Assembly (NCBI RefSeq): GCF_902459465.1
Contig: NC_047066.1
Coordinates: 4,686,377-4,750,376 of the forward strand
Source: Asterias rubens
Lineage: Eukaryota > Echinodermata > Asteroidea > Forcipulatida > Asteriidae
Direction of reading: 5' to 3'
Length of the DNA: 64,000 bases
Of this stretch, positions 26,501 through 38,317 are shown piece by piece. Both the position numbers and the translations under genes were made by a program. The notes under the pieces are model-generated. The model saw nothing but the letters and a program-made list of their open reading frames with translations, was not told where the DNA came from and searched no databases. The stretch's first letter is position 1, and each line of letters starts with the position of its first letter.

Positions 26501-29500
26501 TGCATGTTATTTTCTTTATCCAGTCTGTAGGTCAGATTGCCAATGCTTTATCTGATGAGAGGATATGTGATCAGAGTAGTTTTGTCAAGGTGTGCTGGCC
26601 AAAGTCACGCTGTCATCTCCTGCAAAATGACGTCGTTTTCCTTGACAGGTAAGATTGTTTGATTATTAGTGAAATCAGTTCTTAGCGGACTGGGTCTTTC
26701 AAGGTCTGATAGGTCCCTTCTGCTCTGAGCCCACTGGGACTCCCCATATCAAATTGAGTCAAGAGTTAGTGGATAATTTTCCCTTGACTTTGAGAGACTG
26801 TTCGATTTCCAAGTAATGTTTTTGTATTTTTGAGTACTAAACATTTTGCACTGTATTCTTTGGGAGTGTATTTAGTTGGGTGTACCCTGATCCGTCACTG
26901 ATAGGAACTGGTTCAACCTCAAGATTAACGTGCCGGCCCTCGACCAACTGAGCTATCCAGCCCTTTGTTGGGGGGTTCTTTGAGTTGGTCTTTGAAAAGC
27001 GTTTGTAACCGTTTGTTATAAAATGCATGGTTAGAAAGATGTTTTAAAAGTAGAATACAATGATCCACACACATGTGCCTCGAAATCAAATTGCATGGTT
27101 TTCCTTTTACTTTGCAAACTAACACGGTCGGCCATCTATGGGAGTCAAAACTTTGACTCCCATAAATGGCCGACCGCGTTTGTCGACGAGGTAAAACGAA
27201 AACCATGCAATTTCGATGCATATTTGTAGCAAATGGTTACAAATGCTTTTCAAAGACCAACTCGACCGATCCAAGGCAACGTGTGCCAGGGGATATCACC
27301 TTAAGGGGGGATGCGATAGGAAAAGTGTCATAGATTTTCTGTATTAGTTAATGTCATAAATTTGACCACTTTTTGTGTGTGTTTTACCTCAGTCCTGGTA
27401 TCGACGTTGAGCCCAATTTAGATGATTGGATTGATAAATACTGTATGGATGCCGATGTGTTTGTTCTGGTCTCCAATGCTGAGTCCACCTTAATGAGAAC
27501 GGTATGTATGCAACTCAAAGTCAACTCGTGGTTATTAGGCCAACAAAAAAAATATGTTGGATTGCCCTTTCACCCGAATTTTTTGCTTGGGTCGGTCGGT
27601 CGGGATTTTTTTTTATTTTTATTTTTTTTTGTAGATGTCAATGAATGCCCAAAACTGCATAAACATTTCATGTAAGATCTGGTCGTCAAACAAGCAAGCT
27701 TATACATCTCGCTCCAAGCGCTCTTTTTGCGATTTTATTTTGGCAAAATCCTTCAAAAACTATTTCCGAGAGTCATTTCATTCATCATGTTTTTCGTCCA
27801 TTCAATAAACGAGCGATACCATATAAGGGCATTATTGGCAACAGCGCCCTCTGTTGTTCAATGGATTGTTAGACTGGTTCCTTGTGAAATCGTTACGTTG
27901 GATAAACTGGCGTGCGGTTTGATATGTGTGAGAGGGAAATCGATCTCCGTTGCGCTTTTGGGTGAACGCTGTTGCACCATGGTTGCACTGGATAATTATT
28001 GTTGTCGACCAGAAGTAGTCAGCCGAAAACAAATATTTGTGTCAAATCTACCATTTTGTGAGCATAAAATATTCATCAAATCACAATTCTGAAAAAGAAA
28101 AAAAAAGGGAAAACCGAGACGAAAAAAAAAATTAAAAAAAAAAACGCGACCGAGATTTTCCTCATTTTACGGTCGGTCGGGATAGGGCAATCCAACATAT
28201 ATTTTTTTAGGCCTTATTGAAAGAATGTATGTGTTCTGAGACTGCTCTATGTATCAACACTCCGATGTGTCGACAACCCTATGTTCTTATAACCCCTTAC
28301 GATCTACACTCTTGGTTTGGGATTAGGGTTGCGGTTAGGATCAGAATACAGAAAAAATTATTGGGAGTGGCGGAGCAAAGATGTGTAATCATGTCTCCCA
28401 CAGATTGCTGAGCGTCATTTTCCCATTATTGACACACTCATGTCTGTGCACACTGCCATGATTAAGGCAAGAATGATCACAGAAATCACAGGCAGTTTCC
28501 AGATTGGCAGCTACAGCTGTGGCTAGATTTCTGCGTCATTATGTGTTGAAATATAGTACGTCCTTAGTAGTAACACTATTAGCAATAGTGGTAGTTGAAA
28601 CATAGCCGCCATTTTGGATCGGGCTATAGTCATTGAAGCAAATGGCTCAGACATGTACCTTATAAAAAGTAACCAAAACGTTCTGTGTTTGTAGTTCATT
28701 CCAATATTTAAGAAAATATTAAAGCAAGGTGACTCTTTCTGATGTTGTGTTTCTGTTTCTGTTACAGGAGAAAAGCTTCTTTCATAAGGTCAGTGAGAAG
28801 CTGTCTAAACCAAATATCTTCATTTTGAATAATCGCTGGGATGCTTCAGCAAATGAGCCTGAAATGGAAGCAGTAAGTATGGATGTCATTTCAACTTTAC
28901 AGTCGTCTTTTATGGAAGTTGTAGTTTTTGTTTTGATGTTGTTGTATTTTCAAATTCTACCTGACGTCTTCATGACAATAATCTTAATTGCGCCATTTTT
29001 TTTTGGGGGGGGGGGGGGTCAATGTACTTATTTGGTACCTATGGAGACCAGGGACAAAACAAAAAGGGAGACCAAAAAGACTCCATAGGTGAATTCTTAA
29101 GACTGGGATGCTCAACAAGGAAACTTGTGTACAAAGTCTTTGGGAAACTGTTAAGTGCAGGTACAACAGAAGATATTTCAAAGGATGCATTTTTAAGAAC
29201 CTGAGAAGTAGAAGACATTAGTAAACATTATTTTACAAATTTGGTCTACATCTCACAATACTAGGAAAACTGAGGACTTAAAGACTAAGTTAATTTTAAA
29301 TTTTGTCTTAAACCACTGAAGACTCTTACCAGAGCTGCAAACTCTCCCTGATTCAGCAGAAAGTTTCCTGAAAATCAAGCAATCTTTTTATGTTTTGATA
29401 AACAAATTTGAAAATCTTCTTGATCATGAAAACTTTGTCCCTATCATATTGAATGTAATTTCAATATCTCGGCAGCACTGCAGTCTTAAGTATATTAATA

Positions 29501-32500
29501 TCATTGCTGAGAAAGTTCCAGTACTTAGGGCCTTAAAATTAAAGAAAACTCATGTTTTTTTTTAAATTTCATGTCCTTTACAGGTAAAGAAGCAGCATTT
29601 ACAGAGAGACATTGAGTTCCTTGTAGATGAGCTGAAGGTAGTAACGAGACAACAAGCAGAGGACAGAGTTTTCTTCGTCTCGGCTAAAGAAGCTCTCATC
29701 ACCCGTATCCCTAAGCCAGCACACACACCAGATTCGAGTAAGTTTATAGTACAGGGCTGGTAGGATTTGAAACTTAGCACGGTGCGAGTATGATTAGGTG
29801 AGGTCTGTGGTGGCACCAAAAACACAACAAGCAAAGGTTGGGGTCTTCAAACAGTGTGGTCTTCAAACATTAGGGTCTTCAAGTGGGGATTATTGGTGCT
29901 GCTATGAACCTTTAACCGGTGAGCTATCAGACTAAGACTCATCAATTGTTGTTATTGTTTACAAATTATCATTACCAGTTCTTAGGTGAGGTCTGCGATA
30001 GCACCATACGTAAATCTATTTTGAGAAGTGTTGGTTCTGAAAATATCCGATGGTTGACAACTCATGTTGTCAACCGTCGGATCAAAACCAACAATACTCC
30101 AAAAGAGATTCAAAAGAGACAAATATTTCTTTTGGGAAAAGGAAAATGTTTTACTTCTGTGGACCCTTGAATTTGGACTCTGAGTGGAGCCTCGCATGTC
30201 GACTGGGATTTTTTGTCACTCCATAATTTCATGGGTTTTCCCCTATTTGGGGTTTTACTTCCACATCTAAGACTGAAAATTTCTTCTCATTTCCTATTCA
30301 TCCTGTGCTGAGTATAATGTCGGGTGTTTAATGAGATTAATATGTGGTTTAACTTGGGCCTTTTTTCAGCCCAAAGTTAAGAACAAGCAATAAACAAAAT
30401 ATCTATAAATAGTGTTTTCTTCTTTCTAGGTGGACCTCTTGCAGATGGGTTTCAGGCTAGACTGTTTGCCTTTGAGAATTTTGAACGTAAATTTGAGGTA
30501 AGGAAAATATTATATGATAATGACGGAAATGTGCAGAGCGCATAAACTTTATTACCCTGATCACAGGGTCATCAAAGCCATTGGACACTTTCAGTAAACA
30601 GTATTGTCCAAAGGCCCACACTTTGTGTATCACAACTTATATATAAAATAACAAACCTGTGAAAATTTAGGCTCAGTCGGTCATCGGCGTCGGGAGAAAA
30701 TAGCGGGAAAACCCGTGTCATGACATGTGTTTTATACTATAATCTGTAATTCTCGACGCGAGAAATGGTAATTGTTTTGATGTTTCTCAAAAAGTGAAGC
30801 ATTTCAGTGAACAATATTTCAAGAGAAGTCTTTTACCATTACCTTCTGTAAACCCTGTAAGTTATTTGTAAATCTGTGAACTTTTTGTTTCTGTTCCGAA
30901 AGTGTATAATGGCTTTAAGCTTACCATAGAGCTAATTCAATTACAAGAACCATCTTAGCCCTCTCAGGTACCCATTACCCCCTGGGTGATGAGAAGCAAT
31001 CTTGCTCAAACACACTTGTGAAGGATTAGAATAATGGAACAATTCCGGTATTTTGCTGGAAAGCTATCAATAGACCTTATGCACACGACATCATTTCAGT
31101 AGGGCGCCCTCACCTAGAGGTCAAAAGGAGGTTGTTCATTGGCCAATCCTGTGCGCCGCGCGTACAAATCTGTGCGTTTCGATTGTTTCGTCACCGTTTT
31201 TCCACTAAGATGGCCGCTGGATGTCGTCAATGCATTAGGTCTATTCAAAACAAAAACAGATGGCCATAGTTTGTAGAAATGTTACACAGATATTCAAAAA
31301 TATGTTGAATTTTTTTGAAACAAATCAACAAATCATACGAGATATTTCAGCTCATGAATTTTTTTAAAGAAAATAGTAACAATATTTTGAATTTTGCTGC
31401 AGTTAAAAAAAAAAATTGTTGAATGTTTTACTAACATTCAGCCAGTGTCCATGCCAACCGGCGCACTTTGTTTATCAGCAATGGAAAGGTCTATACGTTC
31501 ATTTTAAATTTCTGTGTGAACTTCATCCAGACGTTGTTTTCTGTTGTAGGAATGTATATCACACTCTGCAGTTGTAACCAAGTTTGAGCAACATGCTAAG
31601 CAGGGTAAGCAGATTGTGACGTCTACACAAGACATCTTAGATGAAGCACTTCAGGCATCGTCTCAAAAACGGTAAATATCACAAGGGCCCAATTTCATGG
31701 CTCTGCTCACTGTAAGCAAAGAATCAGCGCTTTTGGAAGCAGAGAATTCCGCGCTTACGTCAAGTGTATCTCCTGGGTTAGCAGGAAATTTTTGCTTTTG
31801 TGCACGTTACTAGGCATTCTATACTAACACAGCTAGCGCAGAAAAAATCGGCGCTTGTACAGTAAGCAGAGAACGGTGAGCATAAGCGCAGAATCTGGGG
31901 GTAAGCAAAGCCATGACTTTTTTTGTTACTGCAGTTGAGAGAAATCATGATTCACCTGAATATAATTTGCTTGTACTTCTACACCGATGTGTATTAATTA
32001 AGCACTGTTTACTCGGTACTTCCCAGGGTTCTGTGTACAAAATTCACAGGCAAATCACCTAGGTGAGATTCGAACCCCTGTCCTTTGCCTTGCCCCATGC
32101 AAAGCTAACCTTTATCAAATCTTTGCAGTACCTGCTGCTGACACATAGGTTTGAGCTGCCTTTAGCCATCATCGGGCTAGCTCGGAGGTCATCATCAGTG
32201 GTCATGGCTCTGCCTGTCTGTCACCAGAAGTTTTTTTTAAAAGATTTTCGAACTTGAGCATTAGTTCCATAATAATTTTATTATTTTATGATTATATAGG
32301 GCGACGTGTATAGAGAAACGTAAAGACCGAACTGACAGACTGGAATATGTTACAACCCAACTGAAGCTGCTCACCGGAGAATGCAAAGAGAAAATTAAGG
32401 ATACAGCTGAACAGGCCGAGACCAAGGTAATGCTGGGATGTTATTTGTAATTTATTCAGTGTGTACCTGGAAGAAGACCCATAAGGTTTTTTCATTCACA

Positions 32501-35500
32501 ATATCAACCTCTACCCTCGCAGGTACCCATTTATACCCCTGGGTGAAGAGAAGCAATTATAGTGAAGTGTCTTGCTCAAGGACACAAGTTACTTTCATGC
32601 TCCAATGTTTGTAGTGTCATAGTGTGTGAAGGGAAACATATGGATATTGGTTCTAAAGTTTCCCAAAGGTTTTAAGAGCTATTTCCAAATCTAGCCTAAA
32701 GCCTCAATTTTTTTTACAGGAAGAGGAAGACTATTAATTTTTTGATTGAGTATTTTGTTTTGTGGTTGTTGTTGCCAGGTATCAGCGGCCATGACAGATG
32801 AGATCCGAAAGTTATCTCTCCTAGTGGACCAGTTTGATCGATCATTCCATTCAGACGCGCTCGTTGTTAAAGTCTACAAAGAGGTGAGGAAGAACATTTC
32901 CAATTCATTCCATCTAATCGACATTATTCCACAAACTGCATCTCTTTGGAACTTCCTGCCTGGTGCATGTTTCCCACAAACTGCATCTCTTTGGAACTTC
33001 CTGCCTGGTGCATGTTTCCCACAAACTGCATCTCTTTGGAACTTCCTGCCTGGTGCATGTTTCCCACAAACTGCATCTCTTTGGAACTTCCTGCCTGGTG
33101 CATGTTTCCCACAAACTGCATCTCTTTGGAACTTCCTGCCTGGTGCATGTTTCCCACAAACTGCATCTATTTGGAACTACCTGCCTGGTGCATGTTTCCC
33201 ACAAACTTCATCTCTTTGGAACTTCCTGCCTGGTGCATGTTTCCCACAAACTGCATCTCTTTGGAACTCCCTGCCTGGTGCATGTTTCCCACAAACTTCA
33301 TCTCTTTGGAACTCCCTGCCTGGTGCATGTTTCCCCTCCATCCTACAAATCTAGACTGTTTTAAGAGGAATATCAATTCCTACCTTCAGCTCCCCTGAGT
33401 TTTTTTTTTCACATTTAATAATTTTTCTTCTTGTAGCCTGTTACCAAGAGTGACTTTTTTAGCCTTGTTTGGGCCAAAGTTGCATATCAAAAAAAAAATA
33501 TATAAAAAATCTCCTTTGGAGTATGCAGCACCCGCAGCCAACAAATGGGCACACAAGTTGCTAAATTGTTTGTTCTTCTTCCTTTGGGTCTTTAGGAGTT
33601 GCAGAAGCATTTAGAGGCAGGTCTTGGTCGTAATCTAGACGCTCGGTGCTCCTCAGCTGTTATGCATGATGTCCATCAGATCCAAACACAGATGACAGGT
33701 CAGACATAAACACCCTTAACCCTTAGCAGTGCCCCCGGCCGATTTATTAAGCTGCAAGCTTCAACCCTGTTGAAGCTTATGCAGTTTTGATGTAATTAGT
33801 TTGCTTTTAAGTGCTTCTTCTACATTCCTTGTTTCATCAACACGTAATATTTAATGTATTATTATTAATATTTACTTGTCTAAAACAAAAACAAAATTCT
33901 TTGGGCAGCGTGACACCAGATGAGCATGTGGCCATTCTTTTACCATTCAAAACAGTTTTATTACAATGCAATGTTGATCCAACTTTGCGTTCTTTCCAAA
34001 ACGATGAAATGCTTTGCACAACTGATCTTTAAAACTATTTTTAAATTGACTGAATTTTCTCAGACGGTATGTCGGCCCTCCTCCCCGACGAGTCCAAGGA
34101 GCAGATGGGAAGCCTCCTCTTCAGACGAGACTTTGATTTGAGCTATCGCTTGGACTGCCAGCATCTCTTTGCCGACTTCTCCGAGAACGTAGAGTTTCAT
34201 TTCTCACTCGGCTTCACTGCTCTCATGAACCGCTTCCTGGGGCCCAAGAACACCAGGGTGGCCATGGCTGGCTTCGCTAACGCGGTAGGTCCATTGAAAT
34301 GTTCCTGGGACCAGTTTCATAGAGCTACTTGATCAAAAAATATTGTTTGTAAATAAATAAAAAGATAAAGAAGTCAGATTTTGAAAGCAATTGTTTTCTA
34401 ATTTTGATTTCATAATTGTTACTAATCCTTGGATGAAATATTATAGTCCACATGTAACGAAATGTCTTAGAACTGATCGATTTTTATGGAAATCGTTAAT
34501 TGTTCTTACTTGTTATTTTCTGTCTCAGATTCCACGCCCTTTTCCAAATGCTGACGTAGCAGGTGCCACCAAAAATGAAGAAGATATGACAGTTGCCATG
34601 GTGACAGGATTAGCGTCTCTGACATCACGTACCTCAATGGGGCTGATGATTGTCGTTGGCATTGTAAGTATGAAAGACAACAAATATTTCAGTATGTACA
34701 AAAAAAAATTTGTGACATTCCTGAAAACATTGCTCTGTGGTTTTCACATTTTGTTTTTTCAAACATGACGACTAATGAAGCTGAAACTTCCATTAGTAAG
34801 TTTTACACCGAAGCAGATCCTTGCCATTTGATTGGAGGATTGTCGGTCACGTGATAGCAAATAAAAGTACTATTGTCACTCACTGTGCATTTTTCGTTCC
34901 ATCCAAAAAGTAATATTGCACACTGAGTAAAAACATCACTGTCTTTGGTAATGCAGCAGTGTTACTGCAAGGCACATACATTCGACGTCTGCGTGTCTCA
35001 AAATAGCTGTACAGAACGCACATTGTCACTGTTGAATCCAACAGGCCGACCCAAAAGAAACGGGTGAAAATTCAAAATAAAAAATTGTAGGCCTACGCTT
35101 TGTTTGCTTTTAAAGTTGTATCCTCCAATCAAAATGACAAAGATCTACTTGGATGTTATATAAAACAAATTATGAATGTTTTTCATTCGTGCAATGGTGC
35201 AAATATTTTCATTCGTTGAAAGCTGGAATGTTCTATTGAACTTGGCTCCGCCTCGTTGAATAGAACATTTTATATAACTGACATACAGATCCTTGTCATT
35301 TGATTGGTGGAACTTACTTCACGTGACATTCACTATTACTCCCATCCGCACCGGCGATCAAAAAGACCTATTCGCCCATGGGAATAGCATTTCCCATTCA
35401 ACAGTTAGGATCATCCTTGTTCCCAATGTTTTTGAGCAGTACAGCGCCAACGCGCCGCTGCTAAAACAAAGGCGCACCTGTGCAAAAGGTTGTGATCCGA

Positions 35501-38053
35501 TTGCTATTAAATTTGTGCATTGTTGCAGCTACGCGGCGCTATATGATTTTTGGTTGTCAAACAAACAGATTTTTCATAATGTTATACTTTTAAAATACAT
35601 CAAATGACAAGGATCTATATGTCAGTTATATAAAACAAATGTTGAGTGGCTTTAATTTGTGGAATGGAAGGAATATTATCCCTCGGTAAAATTTGGACTG
35701 TTCCATTTCACTCGGCTTCGCCTCGTGAAATGGAACAGTCCAAATTTTACCTTGCAATAATATTCCTCCCATTCCACTCTGAGCCACTTAAGATTTGTAT
35801 ACCATCTTTCAATTCATGAACATATTCGCACCATTGCACTCATAAACAATCATTATTTGTATATTATCACATACATCTTCAATCACATTGAGTAGGGATT
35901 CATGTCATGGCCAAAAACTTGATTTACAAAAGGTACCGAAACCATTAACACAAGTTAAGTTGTAGTATTATTATTATTATCGATTAGGTTTGGAAAGCGG
36001 TTGGTTGGCGAGTGCTTGCAGTTGGGGGCGGTCTTTACTCCCTCCTGTACGTCTATGAGCGTTTGACGTGGACCAATAAAGCCAAGGAGAAGGCTTTCAA
36101 GCAGCAGTTTGTGCAATACGCCTCAGAGAAGCTGAAACTATTGGTCAACTTCACCAGTGCAAATCTTAGCCATCAAATTCAACAGTAAGTACATTAATAA
36201 CCAATATCCGAGTCCACTGACAGTGAAGCTAGTTTGATATTGGACATTCATAAAGACAGTTTATCTATTCTGATTGGTCGAGAGGGCATCACGAGGTGTT
36301 GTTTGAACGGATGATATAACACCAGTAAAAAGTGTTATAACATGGGCGTGACACGCACGCTTGCACCTGTGTGTATTAGACAGTTTCTTCATTTCTATTG
36401 GTCGAGAGCAACGGCTGAAACAGTTGTGCAACATCACGCGATACGCGCACAGCATCTCCTTAAAAGGAGTTGTTTACCCGAGGGCCTAACCATTTCATAG
36501 CTGGAGGGGTGTTGTGTTGAAAGAAATCATTGAATAATTATAATTTTTGCATTTATTTTACTTTGTGACCAAAGGTGTTGATGTTTTTTTGACCGTAAAG
36601 GTGTTTATGAATGGGAATCAAAGTGTGCTGAATCTGTTTTCAATAAGTGCTTTAAACCCGCCGAGGCCTGGTTCTTGATAATTTACCTCGACTTCGTCTC
36701 GGTAAAATGATCAAGTCCAGGCCTCGGCGCGGGTTTAAACCACTTGTTGAAAACCTCTTCACCACACATTGATTCCCTTATTCAAATAGTGAACATTGGT
36801 CATTCACATAGGTTTATACAGAAATGTCTACTTTTTATTTTTAATATTAGACATAGGTTATACATAGGTTTATACAGCGAATGTCTACATTTTAGTTCAA
36901 CATTGGACATTGGTCATTCACATAGGTTTATACAGTGAATGTCTACTTTGTATTTCAATATTGGGCATTGGTCACTCACATAGGTTTATACAGCGAATGT
37001 CTACTTTTTATTTCAATATTGGACATTGGTCATTCACATAGGTTTATACAGTGTCTACTTTTTATTTCAATATTGGACATTGGTCATTCACATGGGTTTA
37101 TAAAGTGAGTGTCTACTTTTTATTTCAATATTGGACATTGGTCACTCACATAGGTTTATACAGTGAATGTCTACTTTTTATTTCAATATTGGACATTGGT
37201 CATTCACATAGGTTTATACAGTGAGTGTCTACTTTTTATTTCAATATTGGACATTGGTCATTCACATGGGTTTATACAGCGAATGTCTACTTTTTATTTC
37301 AATACTGGACATTGGTCACTCACATAGGTTTATACAGCGAATGTCTACTTTTTATTTCAATATTGAACATTGGTCATTCACATAGGTTTATATAGTGAAT
37401 GTCTACTTTTTATTTCAATATTGGACATTGGTCACTCACATAGGTTAAACAGTGAATGTCTACTTTGTATTTCAATATTGGGCATTGGTCACTCACATAG
37501 GTTTATACAGCGAATGTCTACTTTTTATTTCGATATTGGACGTTGGAGATTCACATAGGTTTGTACAGCAATGTCCATTAATGTGACAAGGGTGACAAGG
37601 GTGTTTTTCTGTTATTATTATCGCGCAAAAAAAAAAAATAAATATTGACCTTTCCTTTGACCCTCCTCTTCCCCAGGGAGCTGTCCGGCACCTTTTCCCG
37701 TCTATGCCTTGAGGTTGACAACTCCCGTGACACACTGAAGAAAGAGTTGATCCAACTGGAAGCAGAGAGTCAGAAACTGGAAGCGATGATGTCAAGAGCC
37801 AAAGTCTTAAGGTAAGTTCCGTTATATCTTGTAACGACTTACATACGCATCCGCTTCACTTGTTTCGAACATAACTTTTTGGCCACCCATAGTGTTTTTG
37901 TTTGTATGCTTGATCGGTTTTCCGGAGATATGTGCATTAAAAATCCATATTATTATTAATAATTTCCATTGACCTGTGTTTTGTATTAGGAACAAGGCAG
38001 GATGGCTGGACAGTGAATTAGATCGCTACATCCGGACATACCTACAACACTGA
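23523..38053 (+). CDS. MFN2: Mitofusin, mitochondrial outer-membrane fusion GTPase (complete, 17 coding exons)
   Basis: Exons: 23523-23709, 24118-24244, 25395-25557, 26524-26648, 27393-27501, 28768-28872, 29584-29737, 30430-30497, 31550-31671, 32300-32426, 32779-32883, 33596-33698, 34064-34284, 34529-34663, 35988-36184, 37677-37811, 37990-38053; 2247 nt, 748 aa. It is a dynamin-superfamily GTPase that tethers and fuses outer mitochondrial membranes. Seen: P-loop GRTSNGKSS (104-112), switch-I Thr in TGIGHTT (125-131), DSPG (200-203), NNRWD (258-262), a coiled-coil HR1 region (about 350-430), paired membrane segments at about 594-640 ([11 protein letters not shown] then [15 protein letters not shown]) and C-terminal heptad-rich HR2 (about 680-748). 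Length fits MFN1/MFN2 (741/757). Vertebrates have two paralogues and most invertebrates one, so the symbol means MFN1/2-like. The second codon is also ATG. Confidence 0.97.
24630..24995. mobile_element. Dispersed repeat, copy A (mitofusin intron 2)
   Basis: Nearly identical in order to 30,568-30,918: ccattggacactttcggtaa, cacaacttctatatcaaata, aagagaagtcttttaccatt and finally gaaagtgtataatggct. Both copies are in the same orientation inside the same gene, so they could recombine. Confidence 0.8.
25818..25935. mobile_element. Fragment of the 'ggtaacaccatgt' repeat family
   Basis: gatttgaaactttgcatggt, then gtttgtggtaacaccatgtt and ccatcagtatactctgatcg; related to 4716-5088 and 55,076-55,150. 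Confidence 0.55.
26049..26487. mobile_element. TIR element in mitofusin intron 3
   Basis: Ends ggggtgcgttccactcgagc and (reversed) gcgcgagtggaatgcacccc are inverted and followed inward by caaacgtt..gttgcgc-like repeats on both sides. It contains no intact transposase. The right end lies only 37 bp from exon 26524-26648. Confidence 0.8.
26895..26966 (-). mobile_element. tRNA-derived SINE head
   Basis: On the minus strand: gggctggatagctcagttgg (box A region), then a box-B-like ggttgaaccagttcc. Related to the head at 560-640. It is cut off by the palindromic element that follows. Confidence 0.55.
26982..27263. mobile_element. Long palindromic MITE with near-perfect 60-bp hairpin core
   Basis: The arms gttggtctttgaaaagcgtt and (reversed) aatgcttttcaaagaccaac are inverted, as are ttgcatggtttt segments further in. 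The centre 27,121-27,180 is a hairpin with 27 of 29 paired positions and a two-base turn. Mitofusin intron 4. Confidence 0.85.
27537..28213. mobile_element. 677-bp TIR element with TTATT target duplication
   Basis: Left aggccaacaaaaaaaatatg (27,537) and right ends reading inward aggcctaaaaaaatatatgt are inverted, then ttggattgccct and gtcggtcggtcggg are mirrored. TTATT flanks both ends (27,532-27,536 and 28,214-28,218). The inner 121-codon open frame at 27,727-28,092 shows no known domain. An end fragment recurs at about 52,180-52,200. Mitofusin intron 5. Confidence 0.85.
30568..30918. mobile_element. Dispersed repeat, copy B (mitofusin intron 8)
   Basis: Partner of copy A at 24,630-24,995. 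It lacks about 25 bases present in copy A around the ccacccttgtttccgcacg segment. Confidence 0.8.
31684..31915. mobile_element. MITE, 'GGGCCCAATTTCAT' family, diverged copy
   Basis: Begins gggcccaatttcatggctct 13 bp after exon 31550-31671 and ends gtaagcaaagccatgact. Internal gcgctt/aagcgc words are mirrored. Close in type to the fragment at 42,958. Confidence 0.6.
31978..32110 (-). mobile_element. SINE with tRNA-like head ('ACACCGATGTG' family)
   Basis: Reads acaccgatgtgtatt, then actcggtacttcccagg and gtgagattcgaacccctgtc (box B complement). Same order as 39,018-39,175 and 45,060-45,212. Confidence 0.7.
32888..33400 (+). mobile_element. LINE reverse-transcriptase C-terminal fragment carrying a minisatellite
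   Basis: Translation in two adjoining frames gives the usual end of a LINE ORF2: [22 protein letters not shown], then [16 protein letters not shown]-stop at about 33,351-33,398. Known family pattern: a Trp-Asn-x-Leu-Pro motif about 15 residues before Phe-Lys-x-x-Leu/Ile. It starts within a few bases of the splice donor of mitofusin exon 11. One frame shift separates the two parts. Confidence 0.6.
32929..33333 (+). repeat. 45-bp minisatellite, nine units, in mitofusin intron 11
   Basis: Units start every 45 bp from 32,929 (ccacaaactgcatctctttg...) to 33,289, nearly identical, with a few substitutions (tgcatct/ttcatct, aacttcc/aactccc). As 45 is a multiple of three, the array is open in all three forward frames and in reverse frames. 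The peptide unit in the exon 11 frame is [15 protein letters not shown]. Confidence 0.97.
35268..35808 (+). mobile_element. Dispersed element, copy 2 (mitofusin intron 14)
   Basis: Partner of 10,730-11,236. The right part is a hairpin: aatggaaggaatattatccc, a ctcggcttcgcctcg loop, then ataatattcctcccattcca. About 450 bp of further repeat-like DNA precedes it (34,800-35,267), including gaacttggctccgcctcgtt. Confidence 0.75.
36650..36755. repeat. Inverted repeat (hairpin) in mitofusin intron 15
   Basis: gtgctttaaacccgccgagg and cctcggcgcgggtttaaacc are inverted around ctcgacttcgtctcg. A foldback or MITE core without visible TSD. Confidence 0.7.
36790..37575 (+). repeat. 58-bp minisatellite, about 14 units, in mitofusin intron 15
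   Basis: The word cacata(g/t)ggttta recurs at 36,805, 36,864, 36,919, 36,977, 37,035, 37,089, 37,147, 37,205, 37,263, 37,321, 37,379, 37,437, 37,494 and 37,552. Most spacings are exactly 58 bp. The unit contains gaatgtctactttttatttc and tattggacattggtca. Confidence 0.97.
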
Positions 38054-38311
38054 CGAGCAAGAGATGGATACTTTAAGATAAACACGGCATTGAGGAGTAA
38101 AGTGGCACAGCATTGGTATTTGAAGAGGACGTTCTTTCCAAGCCTCTAGTATTAAAGAAAGATAACATTACCCTCTGACAAACTGTCGTCATTTCGGCTG
38201 CAGATGTTACGGAAAAAGATGAATTTACAAGTAACATGTGAGATGGGATCACGCAATATGAGTGGTTTGTCGACCCAGGTAATTTTGTCTTTTTTTGTTA
38301 CACATTTGAGA

Positions 38312-38317
38312 AATAAA
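38312..38317 (+). terminator. Candidate polyadenylation signal of mitofusin
   Basis: aataaa, 259 bp after the mitofusin stop codon. Position only; the cleavage site is not known. Confidence 0.4.

Noticed and set aside
27727-28092. 121-codon frame as a nested host gene in mitofusin intron 5
   Set aside because: It lies wholly inside a TIR element with a target duplication and has no known domain; treated as part of the element.
32914-33204. Minus-strand 96-codon frame of [15 protein letters not shown] repeats
   Set aside because: By-product of the 45-bp minisatellite being open in many frames.
36790-37575. Regularly spaced 58-bp repeats considered as a CRISPR array
   Set aside because: Head-to-tail repeats with no variable spacers, inside a mitofusin intron.
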